A DNA stretch of 64,000 nt. Source: Haliclona indistincta. Lineage: Eukaryota > Porifera > Demospongiae > Haplosclerida > Chalinidae. Positions 24,848 to 36,300 of the stretch are shown here, piece by piece. The stretch's first letter is position 1, and each line of letters begins with the position of its first letter. The stretch is from assembly GCA_964017065.1 (NCBI GenBank), contig OZ024785.1:9999086-10063085 (forward strand), written 5' to 3'. The position numbers and the translations under genes were made by a program. Under the pieces are notes generated by a model. It searched no databases and was not told the origin of the DNA. It was given only the letters and a program-made list of their open reading frames with translations.

Positions 24848-26877
24848 CTAATATGGGTCTTCAGGAGCATCTAGATCATTATATCGTTGTATCTGTCTTC
24901 GAGGACCACCTCTGCCTCCCCTGTATAAGAAATTCAAGATTGAAACACAAAACAATTCAGCCTGTACCTCATTCCTCCTCTCAGCGGTCTGCGACCAGGA
25001 AAACCACCTCTACCAAACCCGCCCATTGCATCAGATGCAAATCCTGCACACAAAATAAACAAAACATAAACAACAGCATTTTCAAACNNNNNNNNNNNNN
25101 NNNNNNNNNNNNNNNNNNNNNNNNNNNNNNNNNNNNNNNNNNNNNNNNNNNNNNNNNNNNNNNNNNNNNNNNNNNNNNNNNNNNNNNNNNNNNNNNNNNN
25201 NNNNNNNNNNNNNNNNNNNNNNNNNNNNNNNNNNNNNNNNNNNNNNNNNNNNNNNNNNNNNNNNNNNNNNNNNNNNNNNNNNNNNNNACAGCATTTTCAA
25301 ACCTCTTCCAGAGTCTTTGCCCCAGTCAGCTGGTCCTCCCATTCTGCCTGGACCATCCTCTCCACCAGGCCTAGGCGGACGGCCCCCTCCTCCGATAGCT
25401 GCAATAATTCCACTGCCATCTAACGGAATGGGACGATCAGGATCTCTGAGATAGTTGTTAAAAAAGTCAGTCTAAGAAAGACAAAAATTAGACGATTCAT
25501 CCCACTAAAATTGACTGATCTTACTTCATCCTTGACCTCTTCAACTTTCGCCGAGTGCTTGTTAAAGATGTGCTTACGTACAAACTCTATTCCTTTAAAT
25601 TTCTTTCCACTCAGCGGGCACAAGTACTTGTTTTCAGACTGCTTGACCGTATTGACTTCAACAAACTTCTCTACCTCAGTGAGAAAGGGTTAAAGAAATA
25701 CTCTTCGACCCACAAAAGAACTAGTTTTAGATTCTTAGTAATGGTGGATATGTGTCGTGATCCCTCTTCCCTAGTTTCTCCACATCTTCCTTGGACAGAG
25801 TCCCTTTCGAAACCAGCAATGGCTGCAGCTTGGACTCCATCGAGCGAATATGCTCAGTGACTGAGAAATGAAATCAAAACCATGAGCAATAGTATTGTAG
25901 TCAGGTGAGGCCTGTCTATTTGCGTTTCACGGAATAGACAGGAGACATTAGAACACTGTGCCAGAGGTATTTAATTATGGGCGTGACAAACTGTGATGGC
26001 GCTGGCTACAGCTGCACGTTTGCAATCAGAAGCAAAGGCAGTGGTCTGCCTTGGCTGTGGAGTACTGACTCGCCACAATCACTAGATTTTTGATTGGTTC
26101 TGCAACTATAGTTGCAGAAGTACAGTGTTATGACTATTCCGTGAAACGTGAAGAGACAGCCCATGCCTGACTAATAGTTTTGTAGCACTCACTGTCCTCC
26201 AGGTTGACTGAACTTGGACGGGGAAGCCTAGCAGTGATTATGCCACATCGGTGAGGCATGTGATCCTCATCGGGAAACACAGTGCCGTTGTAGTAATCCA
26301 CAGAATGAACGAGACGCAGGTACCAGATGAGGCGGTCCAATACCTGTGATGACAAGATGAAGCTCAAGCAGAAGAGAAACTGGGACACACTTTCAACCAC
26401 CAACTAAACAGATTATAAGACAGTCAGTGGATTCTCATATTTATGGTGTTTATCATCACCATCACACAACTCAATGGCTGTGAGAAGCAGAGTGGTGCAT
26501 GAGATTTAATCATTGACCAGCTGACATTCACAAACAGTAAGTTGCTGTACAGTACCTGAAGTATAGGAGAACTGGTAGACACCAGCTCAGTGCCAGGGTC
26601 TCTAATAGCTCCTTCTTCGTCATCTTCATCGTCCTCAACAGGCTTCTCGTCTTGCTGCTCACCGGCCAACAACTGTTGCTCAGAGAAGTTGATCACTGGA
26701 TTACACTAAAAGATGAATACGACCGTCACAAATGAAAGTAAGATTCAGTACCACAATAACTTAAAGTATTGAGTAAGTGCCGTTGCTCATATACAGATGG
26801 TGGTTATCATCACGGTGCACAGCTCATGGTTGTGCAGCAGAGTGGTGCATGAGATATAATCATTGACCAGCACTACG

Positions 26878-26946
<69 letters not shown>

Positions 26947-29900
26947 CCTTAGCATCATCTGTCTCCATCTCCAGTATTCCTGCAGCTAACTCATCATCTT
27001 CTGCTCCATCCTTCTCAGCATAGTTCCACAGCCGTTGCTGCTTGTCAAGAGCGTGCGTTACCTTCTTCAACTGCTCAAGGTCATTCAGTATGACCTTTCT
27101 AGACCAAGTGACCCCTGAAATTGACTTAACACGCCGAGTAAGATCTCTGTTCACTTGACAACTCAACTGAATGTTCTTAATCTAAATAAAAAAAACACAA
27201 AAGGATTACACGATAGTCCAAAAACATACTCACTTTTTCTGAGTTGAGTTTAGCACACACGTCTTTGATATTAGTCTCATTGGAGAAAGTGACCCATCCT
27301 CTCCTCTCATAGCTGAAATAATGAAAAAGGACAAACTAAAAAAGTAAAAGCTCAAAATTGGTTGCATCATTTTTACTGGTGAAAGCAAGTAAGCAAAGAG
27401 CAAAAGTTAGAATTGAGACAGCAGAAAAAGACCTGGCATTCTATCAGAGACTTAAAATTAATCTTTAAAACATAATCACATCACAGGGCAATTCTCACAA
27501 GCCTTTGCACGAGCTTACCCTTTATCAGGCAAGGGATCTCCAAATGCCATTCTCAGGTAACCAGGGAAGGCTTGACACACCTATAGAAAACAGTTCAAAT
27601 TAATTTAATCGTGCTCTGCTCATGCTCCTCCACACCTCTAGAATGTCACTGGAAGATATTGATGGAGGAATGTGGCGTATGTAGACAGCCTTTGTGAAAT
27701 GAAGAGGATTAGGCTTAGCCGGCTACAAGGGGAAAACATTTTAAACCGTTACACATTAGATATAGATACACACTGCTTGTTGCTGTTATCAAAAAATATG
27801 AATTTTTTCACTGAAAAGTTACCATTTTTAGCACAATTATTTTGACTACTTTGCCGATTTTTTTACACAGCACAAAATGATCACTATTTGTAAATACAAT
27901 ACTACTAATTTTTCTGTTTGTAAAGAAAACCTATGACAAAAATACCGTATAGTCGGTTTTTTTCGCTGGTCAAATATTTCGTCAGCCAAATTTTGGCTGG
28001 GTCTAATTTTCGTAACAGAGCCACGTCACATAACTTTTTAAATAGGCAAAAAGAATTTTTCGAAATCTAATTTTCGACCCACACCAGCCGTTCGAAAATA
28101 ACCGGCTATACGGTAAATTACATTAGCAGTTATACCTTGTCCTCCTCCTGTTCCATCTTAGGTTCCTCCTCCTCCTGTTCCATCTTAGGTTCCTCCTCTT
28201 CCTGGCCAGCTTGGTCTTGTTGCTCACTCATTTCAACATCATCAGTCCCCGGTGGAGGCGGCTCTTCCATGCCCGGAGGGGGCGGCTCTTCAGCTTCCGA
28301 GTCATCTGTGAGCAAATACTAACAGGTCGCTACCTATTGAGGGACACCTACCCTCTTGTGCTCCGTCCTCAGAGCTAGACACATCACCTTCAGCATCGTC
28401 AAAAGAGTATTCATCTCGCTTTCTTTTTCTACTCTTTTCATGACCTCTCTCACTCTCCTGATGATGATGAAAGTCACAGCTAACAACTAAAGAATCAAAC
28501 TTGACTGACCCCATTAGGTGCAATAACTTCACCCGTGCTTTCCATTCTCTGTCGCTGGTAGTCCTTTGCCAGTTGAACAAGCCGCTGCTGCTCTGGCGTT
28601 GGTTCTGTCATCATGAAGGATGGCTTGGGTGGAGAAGCTAAACGAACCAACAAGAAAGTACTTTAGTGGAAGCAATGACGCATAGGCTTTATACAATTAC
28701 CGTAAATCTGGAAATTTTCAGTGTCAAAATATTTTCGTCGTCCGTCCTTGTGACAAAAATTAAATACGCGAAATTTTACGCACATTGGTTTAAGGTGGCG
28801 GGTGCAGGAATTACAATAAAAATTTATTCATAAGAAAACACGGGAATATGCGGCAAATACACGAAATTTTTGCTGGTTAATTAATAATTAGAATAGTTAG
28901 ATAACATTGTGGTTTTCAACTTTCGGGAGCTCCATAAAAGTACGCGGATTATTATACACACTTTTATTATGACGCCTGATGTTCGCAATTTTTTGTTAAT
29001 TCCAGATCTGATAGCTTCAAGATGTGCAGCCTGGTGTTCTTCGTGGGACTATGCATGCATTTTAATCATGATAACTTTTGCTCATGTTATGCTCGCCAGA
29101 GTGGTGCGTGGGCGTACACGATCGCTCGGTTGGCGGCCTTAGAACTGAGGATCGGCTAATCCATGCATAGTCCCGTGACCAGGTATATAACAAAGCTCTG
29201 TAGCGAATAATAGCTTGATTGAATGTTGTCTGTAAAACTGAGCCGTCACAAACCACCCCGTTTTTTTAGTGATGAGCTACAAGCGTTGATTCTTATTCGT
29301 AGCGCTGCATAATTTACATGCAGCAAGTATGCAATAATACAAATGTGTGGTGTAGGTTTTCTTCTTCTGACCTGTACAGAAAGTAAAACATACGGTTAGC
29401 AAAAGTCATTCGCTAATGATATTCATGCGCACCCGCCACCTTAATCAATGCGCACTATTTGCGCACCCAAGCTAACGACGAAAATTAAATGCACCAAAAA
29501 TTTGATAGAACAAAATTTGAATATGCGAAATTTCCAGATCTACGGTAGAAAATTTTGCATGCAAATTGTTAATTATTTCCTCATTAATTTTAGACATTAA
29601 AAAGTTTAGATCAGCTCACATTCATTGCTGTCTTTATCATGGCTACTAACTGATTGTTCCTCTCTCGGTACACTATCTTCTTTCTTTCCGGCACTCTCCA
29701 GCTGCTTGACCTCCTCCACCTCCACTTCCTCTTGATCAGAGGACTGGTCCAGTGACAGCAGATCTCGATCAGTCCCTCCCTCCATCAGAATCACAGCTAT
29801 AATCACACACACAGTAGCATACCAGTGTGTGTGTGTGTGTCTGACCTGTATCCATCACTCTTGTAATGGCGTTAGTAGCAGAGACGGTCAATGGTGTTTC

Positions 29901-32023
29901 ATCCAGTGTCCCGTTGTTCAACAGCTTCACGAAAACTTGTACACGACTGTACAAGCTTTTCCGTTCTTCCTTTTTATTCAATTCAAGATGCTTTGGATGA
30001 TACTTCGCTAAAAACCTGTATAGACATTTCTAGTCAATTAGCTATTATAATTTATAGGCGTTGTACGAGTTATTGCTACAATTGTTTGTTGTGGGTTAAA
30101 ATAAAGAGGACCAGTACAAGAAACACTCACCCAATCATTATTAATAATGGTGTCATTATGTATTGTAGGCGGGGCCACCTCGTGTCAGTATTGACAAGAG
30201 GTGAGAAATGCACAAACTGGCACAGTGTTGGCCAGAGCACCAGTAGAGGCTAACCGAGAGTAGTCTAGCACTGACATGCAGCTACGGAAAAGGACGCAAA
30301 CAAGTATAATAATTACTACTGAAATTCATAACACGAGACAATAAGCATGTTTACAAGAATACGCACGCATGGATAAGCTATGGAACGCATGGCTAGGCAG
30401 AGGAGTGGCATGTTTTAAACATGTTTACAAGTTCAACCACAGTCTTGTACATTCCAGAGAAAGCCAACATCAGACAAATTCTGCGCATGCTCACGTGATA
30501 TCACGTGAATCCTGTGACGTCATGCTATGTGACTGAAACCCAATGCTATGGCAGTGATGTTCCCCAGGTGTGACCGTCCTCAACTCATTTTCCTCAGGTG
30601 TGATCGTGCGTCGTTACATACCAATGACGTCCCCGAGGTGTGATCGCATGCCAACGATATTCCAGGTGCGAACGTACGCTATTGCATCCCAATCAGAGCC
30701 TAAGTGTGACCACGAGCCGCAACATAACGATATTCCTGAGGTGTCAACATCAGCCGCACATACCAGCGATATCCATGGTGTGAACATCCGCCAATCATAG
30801 CCTAAGTGTGACCACGGGCCGCAAAATAGCGATATTTCTGAGGTGTCAACATCAGCCGCACATACCAGCGATATCCAAGGTGTGAACATCCGCCAATCAT
30901 AGCCTAAGTGTGACCACGGGCCGCAAAATAGCGATATTTCTGAGGTGTCAACATCAGCCGCACATACCAGCGATATCCAAGGTGTGAACATCCGCTATTG
31001 CATCCTAATCATAGCCTAAGTGTGACCACGGACCGCAAGATTGCAATATTTTCAAGGTGTCAACATCCGCAATTACAGTATCCTAGGGGTGTGACCACGG
31101 GCTGCAACATAACGATATTCCTGAGGCGTGAAAATGTGCCGAGCACACTACCAATATTCTTCAGGTGTGAACACGCGCAGATCAAGTTAGCAATAATTAT
31201 AATGATAATGAATATGTTTAGGCTCAACCATGTGCGGCTGCATGCTATAACCTTTATTGACACAGCAATATCATGTGCTCTACTAAGTACTGACCAGTCT
31301 TCTTCTTTGTGGTCATTAAAGAACTGTTGAGCCTGTTTCTTCTTAAAGTCAGTCTTGTACTCTTGGTACATTCTAAACGCTTCTTGGTCGTTGATATTAT
31401 CATCTTGCTGGACCAGAAACTGTTTGAATGTGAGTAGGGTGACCCGCCGATGGTGCGGATCCCCCATTGGGCTACCATAACCCATCATCATGTCATTAGG
31501 TAGAGATCTGAAAGAAAATAGTGCAAACTCGATTATTTTTCTTCAAATCTAATAGATTACTAATTTCGTGCAAGCACACCTTGCTCCTGGAGGCATAGGA
31601 GCTCCTGGAGGCATATCATGCATCATCCATCCACCCCGCCTCTCCATGATCCCAAACGGTGGAGGGACCATTCCCATACCGCCATAATCTCTTAAGCTCT
31701 CCCTGCACACAAATAGCACAAACAGAACTAATTTGAATTCGTCGTGTAGATATTGTGCTTGTAATGCTAACTAACCATCCTTCTCTACGACTTCTCTTAG
31801 ACGGAGGTGAACCCCACTCGCGACGACCTGGTGGCGAGAACCGCCTTCTTTCTCTGTCGTCGTCGTATTCATCACGGCTTCGCCTTCTCTGATCATAATA
31901 ATCTTCTCTCCATCCTCGTCGATCACCGTGGTCACTACGGCGCGGTCGATCGGTGTAATCACTTCTTTCTCGACGGAACTTGTCGCGTTTCTTCTTATCA
32001 CTGTCGTCGTCGCTGTCCGCCAT
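24848..32023 (-). CDS. SRRT: SRRT/ARS2, cap-binding-complex RNA effector
   Basis: ARS2 links the nuclear cap-binding complex to RNA processing, miRNA maturation and RNA decay. The N-terminus ([20 protein letters not shown], 32023) is the conserved Arg/Asp-rich start of the family. Later exons give [10 protein letters not shown] (31800s), a DUF3546-like segment (31500-31290), acidic linkers with [10 protein letters not shown] repeats (28310-28135), an RRM-like region (27725-27233), [19 protein letters not shown] (26340-26194) and the C2H2-type finger [22 protein letters not shown] (25620-25550). The C-terminus is GGRGGPRRQ...[10 protein letters not shown] with stop at 24848, matching the family's DLDAP ending that contacts the cap-binding complex. 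About 18 exons are present. Introns hold several mobile elements and a 200-N gap. The order of a few small middle exons is not fully traced. Confidence 0.93.
25088..25287. other. assembly gap (200 N), probably artificial
   Basis: The 15 bases before the gap and the 15 after it are the same (ACAGCATTTTCAAAC). If the two contigs overlap there, the intervening SRRT intron becomes an ordinary short GT-AG intron and the exons join in phase (a G plus GA glycine codon). Confidence 0.85.
25909..26162. mobile_element. MITE-like element in SRRT intron
   Basis: The left end GCCTGTCTATTTGCGTTTCACGG and the reverse complement of the right end (GGCTGTCTCTTCACGTTTCACGG) match over about 28 bp. The internal 200 bp is non-coding. 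It lies wholly in an SRRT intron. Confidence 0.7.
26440..26873. repeat. related 75-bp sequences in two adjacent SRRT introns
   Basis: 26440-26520 and 26796-26873 share GCAGAGTGGTGCATGAGAT followed by TAATCATTGACCAGC. They flank the exon at about 26702-26560. Either both introns received the same repeat family or an intron segment was duplicated. Confidence 0.7.
26879..26944. repeat. (AC)n microsatellite
   Basis: About 32 perfect AC units directly beside an SRRT exon boundary. Confidence 0.97.
27943..28115. mobile_element. 173-bp MITE with terminal inverted repeats
   Basis: Ends TACCGTATAGTCGGTTTTTT and the complement of AAAATAACCGGCTATACGGTA form inverted repeats of about 20 bp. The inside is AT-rich and non-coding. 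It sits in an SRRT intron next to the exon ending near 28135. Confidence 0.8.
28698..29547. mobile_element. 850-bp non-autonomous element with long terminal inverted repeats
   Basis: The left arm (28698-28810) starts TACCGTAAATCTGGAAATTTTC and ends near AAGGTGGCGGGTGC. The right arm (29426-29547) is its diverged reverse complement, GCACCCGCCACCTT to GAAATTTCCAGATCTACGGTA. The arms are about 110 bp. The middle contains a second small inverted repeat (GGGACTATGCATG / CATGCATAGTCCC). No transposase reading frame is visible. Confidence 0.8.
30549..31180. repeat. minisatellite with 102-bp higher-order unit in SRRT intron
   Basis: The phrase AGCCTAAGTGTGACCACG recurs at 30697, 30799, 30901 and 31013, that is at intervals of 102, 102 and 112 bp. 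Within each unit a shorter degenerate unit of about 30-35 bp repeats around AGGTGTGAAC/CGATATT. Flanks are older, more diverged units. A long reading frame across it on the minus strand only reflects the repeat length being divisible by three. Confidence 0.9.
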
Positions 32024-32132
32024 TTTTGGGTGCACGTGTGCATATCCTAATGTCCGGATAACTTAAGTCCGTTCACGGTGTCTGTGGGCGTGGTTGTTGG
32101 GTTGTGTTTTCTGCCCGTTGGACAAGATCAGG
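32024..32132. promoter_or_regulatory. shared divergent promoter region SRRT / TMEM50
   Basis: Only 109 bp separate the start codons of SRRT (-) and TMEM50 (+), so the two genes must share or overlap promoter sequence. Confidence 0.6.
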
Positions 32133-32702
32133 ATGAGTGGCTGCTTAGATCGTGTCAGTTGTGACTGCGAGTGCTCTGACCCGTTCAAAGAATGGATCAA
32201 GTCAAAGAGGAACATGTTTGCCTCTATTGTATCGGGGACACTGGTCAGTTTCCGCTATTTTACTGACCATTTCACCATAATCTTCACCTTAGTTCGCAGT
32301 GGGGTGGTGGTTTGTCATTGATGCTTGTGCTGAACACGCCGAGCCGATATATGCAGCTTACTTCTCCTGTGGTATCTTCTCAACAATTGCTCTTTTAATG
32401 TAAGCCTAGTTTGAGGGTAGTCATACCAGCCAAATTGATCACTTTTGTTCAGGATCAACGCAGTGTCAATGGGACAAGTTACTGGAAGTGACGACTATAC
32501 AGAAGGCTGTCTAGGAAGAAGAGGTAAGATAGCACTCACAGCCTAAAAGAGAATGACTTTTTGTTGTAGCTGCCAGGGCGTGGCTATTTGTTGGGTTCTT
32601 GCTAGCATTCGGAGGTCTTGTTGGTTCTCTGTGGGTATTTATTCAACAGTTTCTAGTTCCAGGTAAATGTGGTTTGTATCCTTCATTGTTGTCAATGCCT
32701 CA

Positions 32703-32734
<32 letters not shown>

Positions 32735-33036
32735 CAGCTGTGGAGTATGATATTTTGGGTCCAACTAATGCCACTGTTCCTAATGTCACCACCATCGTGC
32801 CTACTCCCACTGTCTCACCATTACCTACTGTTCAGCCCTCTACATCCGCACCGCCTGCTGCATTCAACCCATACTGGTGGCAAGGAGTTGCCTTCTTCCT
32901 TCAAAACCTCTTCATCTTTCTCAGGTATAGGAAAACATCTTGCGTAACAGCTAGTATGTTAAATACATGTACCCTTTTCTAATTTAGCACTCTAGTGTTC
33001 AAGTTTGGACGCGGTGAAGAGGAGGAATCATGGTGA
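32133..33036 (+). CDS. TMEM50 family four-helix membrane protein
   Basis: Small multi-pass membrane protein of the endomembrane system, with poorly known function. Exons join in phase: start MSGCLDRVSCDC, then FAVGWWFVIDA (acceptor at CTTAG, 32294), SCGIFSTIALLMINAVSMGQV, EGCLGRRAARAWLFVGFLLAFGG, and finally WWQGVAFFLQNLF and TLVFKFGRGEEEESW. These match the human TMEM50A/B landmarks (GWWIIIDA, MINAVSNGQV, EGCLG, FVGFMLAFG, VFFQNAFIF, GLVFKFGR). Between helices 3 and 4 there is an extra Thr/Pro/Val-rich stretch of about 45 residues with N-glycosylation sites (NATVPNVTT), absent in vertebrate TMEM50. Confidence 0.94.
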
Positions 33037-33325
33037 CACTTATCATGTCTCATCTCTGCACCATCCACTGTTCCTCGGCTCCATATAATATGTAGTAGAT
33101 TATGTAAACACTAATAAACGTCATCTGTCATAAATTCAAAATCGATATTATTTTCAATATTAATGTGTACGTGTATTATGCTGTTCATTAATATTAATAA
33201 TTATTATACAGTAGCATCATAATGATAATAATTGTGTACAACATTCTGGGCAAATGAAAATTCAAGTTTGCAAAGAAATACAATTCTACTACGAACATAA
33301 TATCGATGACTAGCTACTTGAACAC
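33037..33325. other. convergent intergenic region
   Basis: AT-rich spacer between the 3' ends of TMEM50 (+) and the LisH/WD gene (-). It includes AATAAA-like signals (AATAAACG near 33113). No gene seen. Confidence 0.6.
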
Positions 33326-36300
33326 TCAGTTTTCTTTATCGTCAAGTTTTCTCCACAGCTTGACGGTCCCATCAAATCCACATGAAGCTAGTAGACCAAC
33401 CTCTTTGCAGAAATGAATATCTCGCTGCACGGAGTAAAAATTAAACTTTCATAGATTGTATTGTTAAACATGTACATGTAGTATAATTCGAAATCTCAAT
33501 AATGACAGTTTGTTCATACAGATGATAATGAACAACATAGAATATAATGCAGAATAAACAATAATGGTCTTATGTGGGGTTCAGAAGGTTTATATCAAGT
33601 TATCGGCGACCTTTGGTGTGCACCAAGTCAGCACCGCAGATGCAACAGACGTTGTTAATGTTTTCATCTTTGTGCGGGATGTAGGAGCAGACAGGACAAC
33701 GGACACGATACTTTTTGTAGCGGATACCGCAAGCGTTGCAGTAGGGCGTGCCGTCTTCAGAGTCTCGCCACAGAGGCGTCTTCCTGGTCTTGCACGAAGC
33801 ACACGTTTTCACCTTGGTACTGGAATTCGTGAAATTTGCAGCGGATTTCTTCTTGTTGGTTTTAGCACGGCTCGATGATTCCGTAGGGGAGTATGGAGGG
33901 GAGGATAGGCCTGTGTCGTCGATCTCCATTTCATCGTCCGCATCAGCGTTGTATCTGGTCCTCCCGAGTTCGCGTTCACTTCGTCGTAGCTTATTCTGTG
34001 CTTTCTTGATGGGCATCTCGCATTCACACTCGTTCTCTACTTCAGTTTCTGATTCCCATCGTAGGCGACGGCGCACCTTGTCGATTGAATGGCCGTGTGT
34101 CAAAGCTGTGATTCTGAGAGTAGGAGTTCCACTGCCCACAGTGCTCATCTCAAAGCGAATGACGGTAGACTGGTGGATACGCGAAGGATCGCATGATGGT
34201 CGAGGTACGGTTGGTTTGCGCGGTGTTCTAGGTGTAGGAGGTAGCGGTGAACTCTGTCGACTTTTACAGGAATAGCTTGAATTAGGTGTCGTTGGTGGTG
34301 TATCCAGAAAGAACAGCGGTAGTGGTAGGCCTTTGACGGGGATTGAGACGGGTAGTTCGTAGTCCATCACAGAAAGATCAGTTGTACTCGCGATCAAAGC
34401 TCTGAAATTGCCAGCTAAATCACAACAGTAAATGCGCGCTTCACTAGTTGCCACAGCATCACCTGAACAACGCATTTCAAAGGCATAGCAGGTGCCCTAG
34501 GCTGCCGCCGCTTCAAAACTGCCGCGGCCGCCATTTTACTATACGCATGCGCATCCTAGGAAAATTTACCCAATGTACGCGCGATATGCGCACCAATGAC
34601 CCGTCCATTGGCGGCTAAGACAAGCCGTGGTACAATGTAACAATGCCCCCAACAAGCTGAGCTAGCAACACTTGTGAGAGAAGACATGAGCACTCACCAC
34701 AGTCCCTGTATGGCCTTGAAGCCTGCAGACAATGTCCTGAGTTCTTATCTCCCAAACACAAATCGACTTGTCTTGTGAAGTCTGCATTGCAATTAGGACG
34801 TAATACACTTTAGCAAGATGATCACTCACTGAATAAATGTAGTTTCCAGAGGGATCCCAGCAATGTCTTGGCTGGCTGTATTCATCATTGTTTGCTCCAT
34901 AAAAGTTAGCAATCTGCAGTAACAACTGTTCGTAAAGTACATTCACAAACTAAAGAGCCACCTGTTTTCCAGTGGTCCAAGAGTACATGATAATCCTGTC
35001 TCGATCTGACAAGATAGGAGGAGTGACAAAAAGGTCAATATTAGAAACCTCAACAATAGAATACTAATACACAATGACCTCTCAAAATAATTATAATAGC
35101 TACAGTACCTGTTGAAACCAGAATGAAATTGCCACATGGACTGAATGAGACGTGCATAGGATTAAAGCTGACATGATCATCACCAAATGCATTCAAATTT
35201 AAACTGCGGCACTGAGAGAATATTGTAGCTTTGCATGGGAAATTTATAAGGAAAATGTACCTTATCAGGATCATCATGTGATAAATCTATAATGTGCAAC
35301 AGATTGTCATCCCTCACTCCTACCACACATTCTTCACTGTTCTAGAGTTTCAAAAAAAGATTCATCACTGACGTCGGCACATTTAAAAGTCAAGTGCTAA
35401 CTGGTGACATAGCTAAAGCTTCAACGGCACCTTTGAACGCTAGCTTCTTCACCAAGTGATATGAATCACCTTCTTGCCTAAGGAAAGTGTTAACTACCTG
35501 TTCTGACAGAGAAGGTAACATTCACTCACTCTTGCTTATAGATACACACAAATTTATCATAGGATCCGGTGACAAAGCACTTTCCAGATTGTGACCACAA
35601 AACTCGCACTACGTACCTAGTAAGAAATAATGGTATTATGCAGTTGAAATCACATACTTGCGATGGTCCTGAAATTTTTGCACCAATGGATCTTCAGGCA
35701 TTGACAAGTCCAAAATGAAGGAATACATGTCCATGCTACCACACAGTAACAAATTGCTGTGAAGAATAATATTCGTACGTAACGTTCACAGAGGTAGGTT
35801 TACCACTAGCCTCTTTTTAGGATGAAAATCAAGGGACAAGACAGCCCCCTTGCACAGAACGTGGGTGTCGCTGATTGGAGATAGAGGCGGCTCATCGAGA
35901 AGAGGAAGGGCAATTTGAGTGGTAACCAGCATAGCTTTAGATGCTCCAACTGCAAGATCTGTACAACAATGTAAGAGAATGACTTAACCATACTGCTGAG
36001 CAGAATACAGTGTACCAGTATTGACGTCAAATTTGTGAACATTACCTCCATTCATGGTCATTCTGACTACGAGTGCATTCACGCCTCCAGTAAGAGTGTC
36101 CAGTGAACACCACAGGTTGTTAACATACTCTCCTCCGCCTGGACCAAACTGAAGGAAGATGCACGAAAGTAGACGTAATCGCACTAGCAACTATTTAAGC
36201 TCACAAGTGCTGAAATATCATGAGCAGTTTCATCCATTTTCCTCTGTCTTATAGCATATTCGTCTAAATAAAATGTAATGCATATTATAGTATCATAAAT

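Noticed and set aside
24838..25374. Open frame running through the N gap
   Set aside because: It is opened only by the N run and lies antisense to the SRRT C-terminus.
30614..30991. Protein with repeated 34-residue blocks on the minus strand
   Set aside because: The repeat unit is 102 bp, divisible by three, so an open frame arises from the minisatellite. It has no splice or start context as part of SRRT.
30549..31180. CRISPR-like array
   Set aside because: Repeats are long, degenerate and without unique spacers, the genome is animal and the site is an intron.
33748..34275. 175-codon open frame on the + strand opposite the GATA-finger gene
   Set aside because: It is a shadow of the minus-strand coding frame, with no motif of its own.
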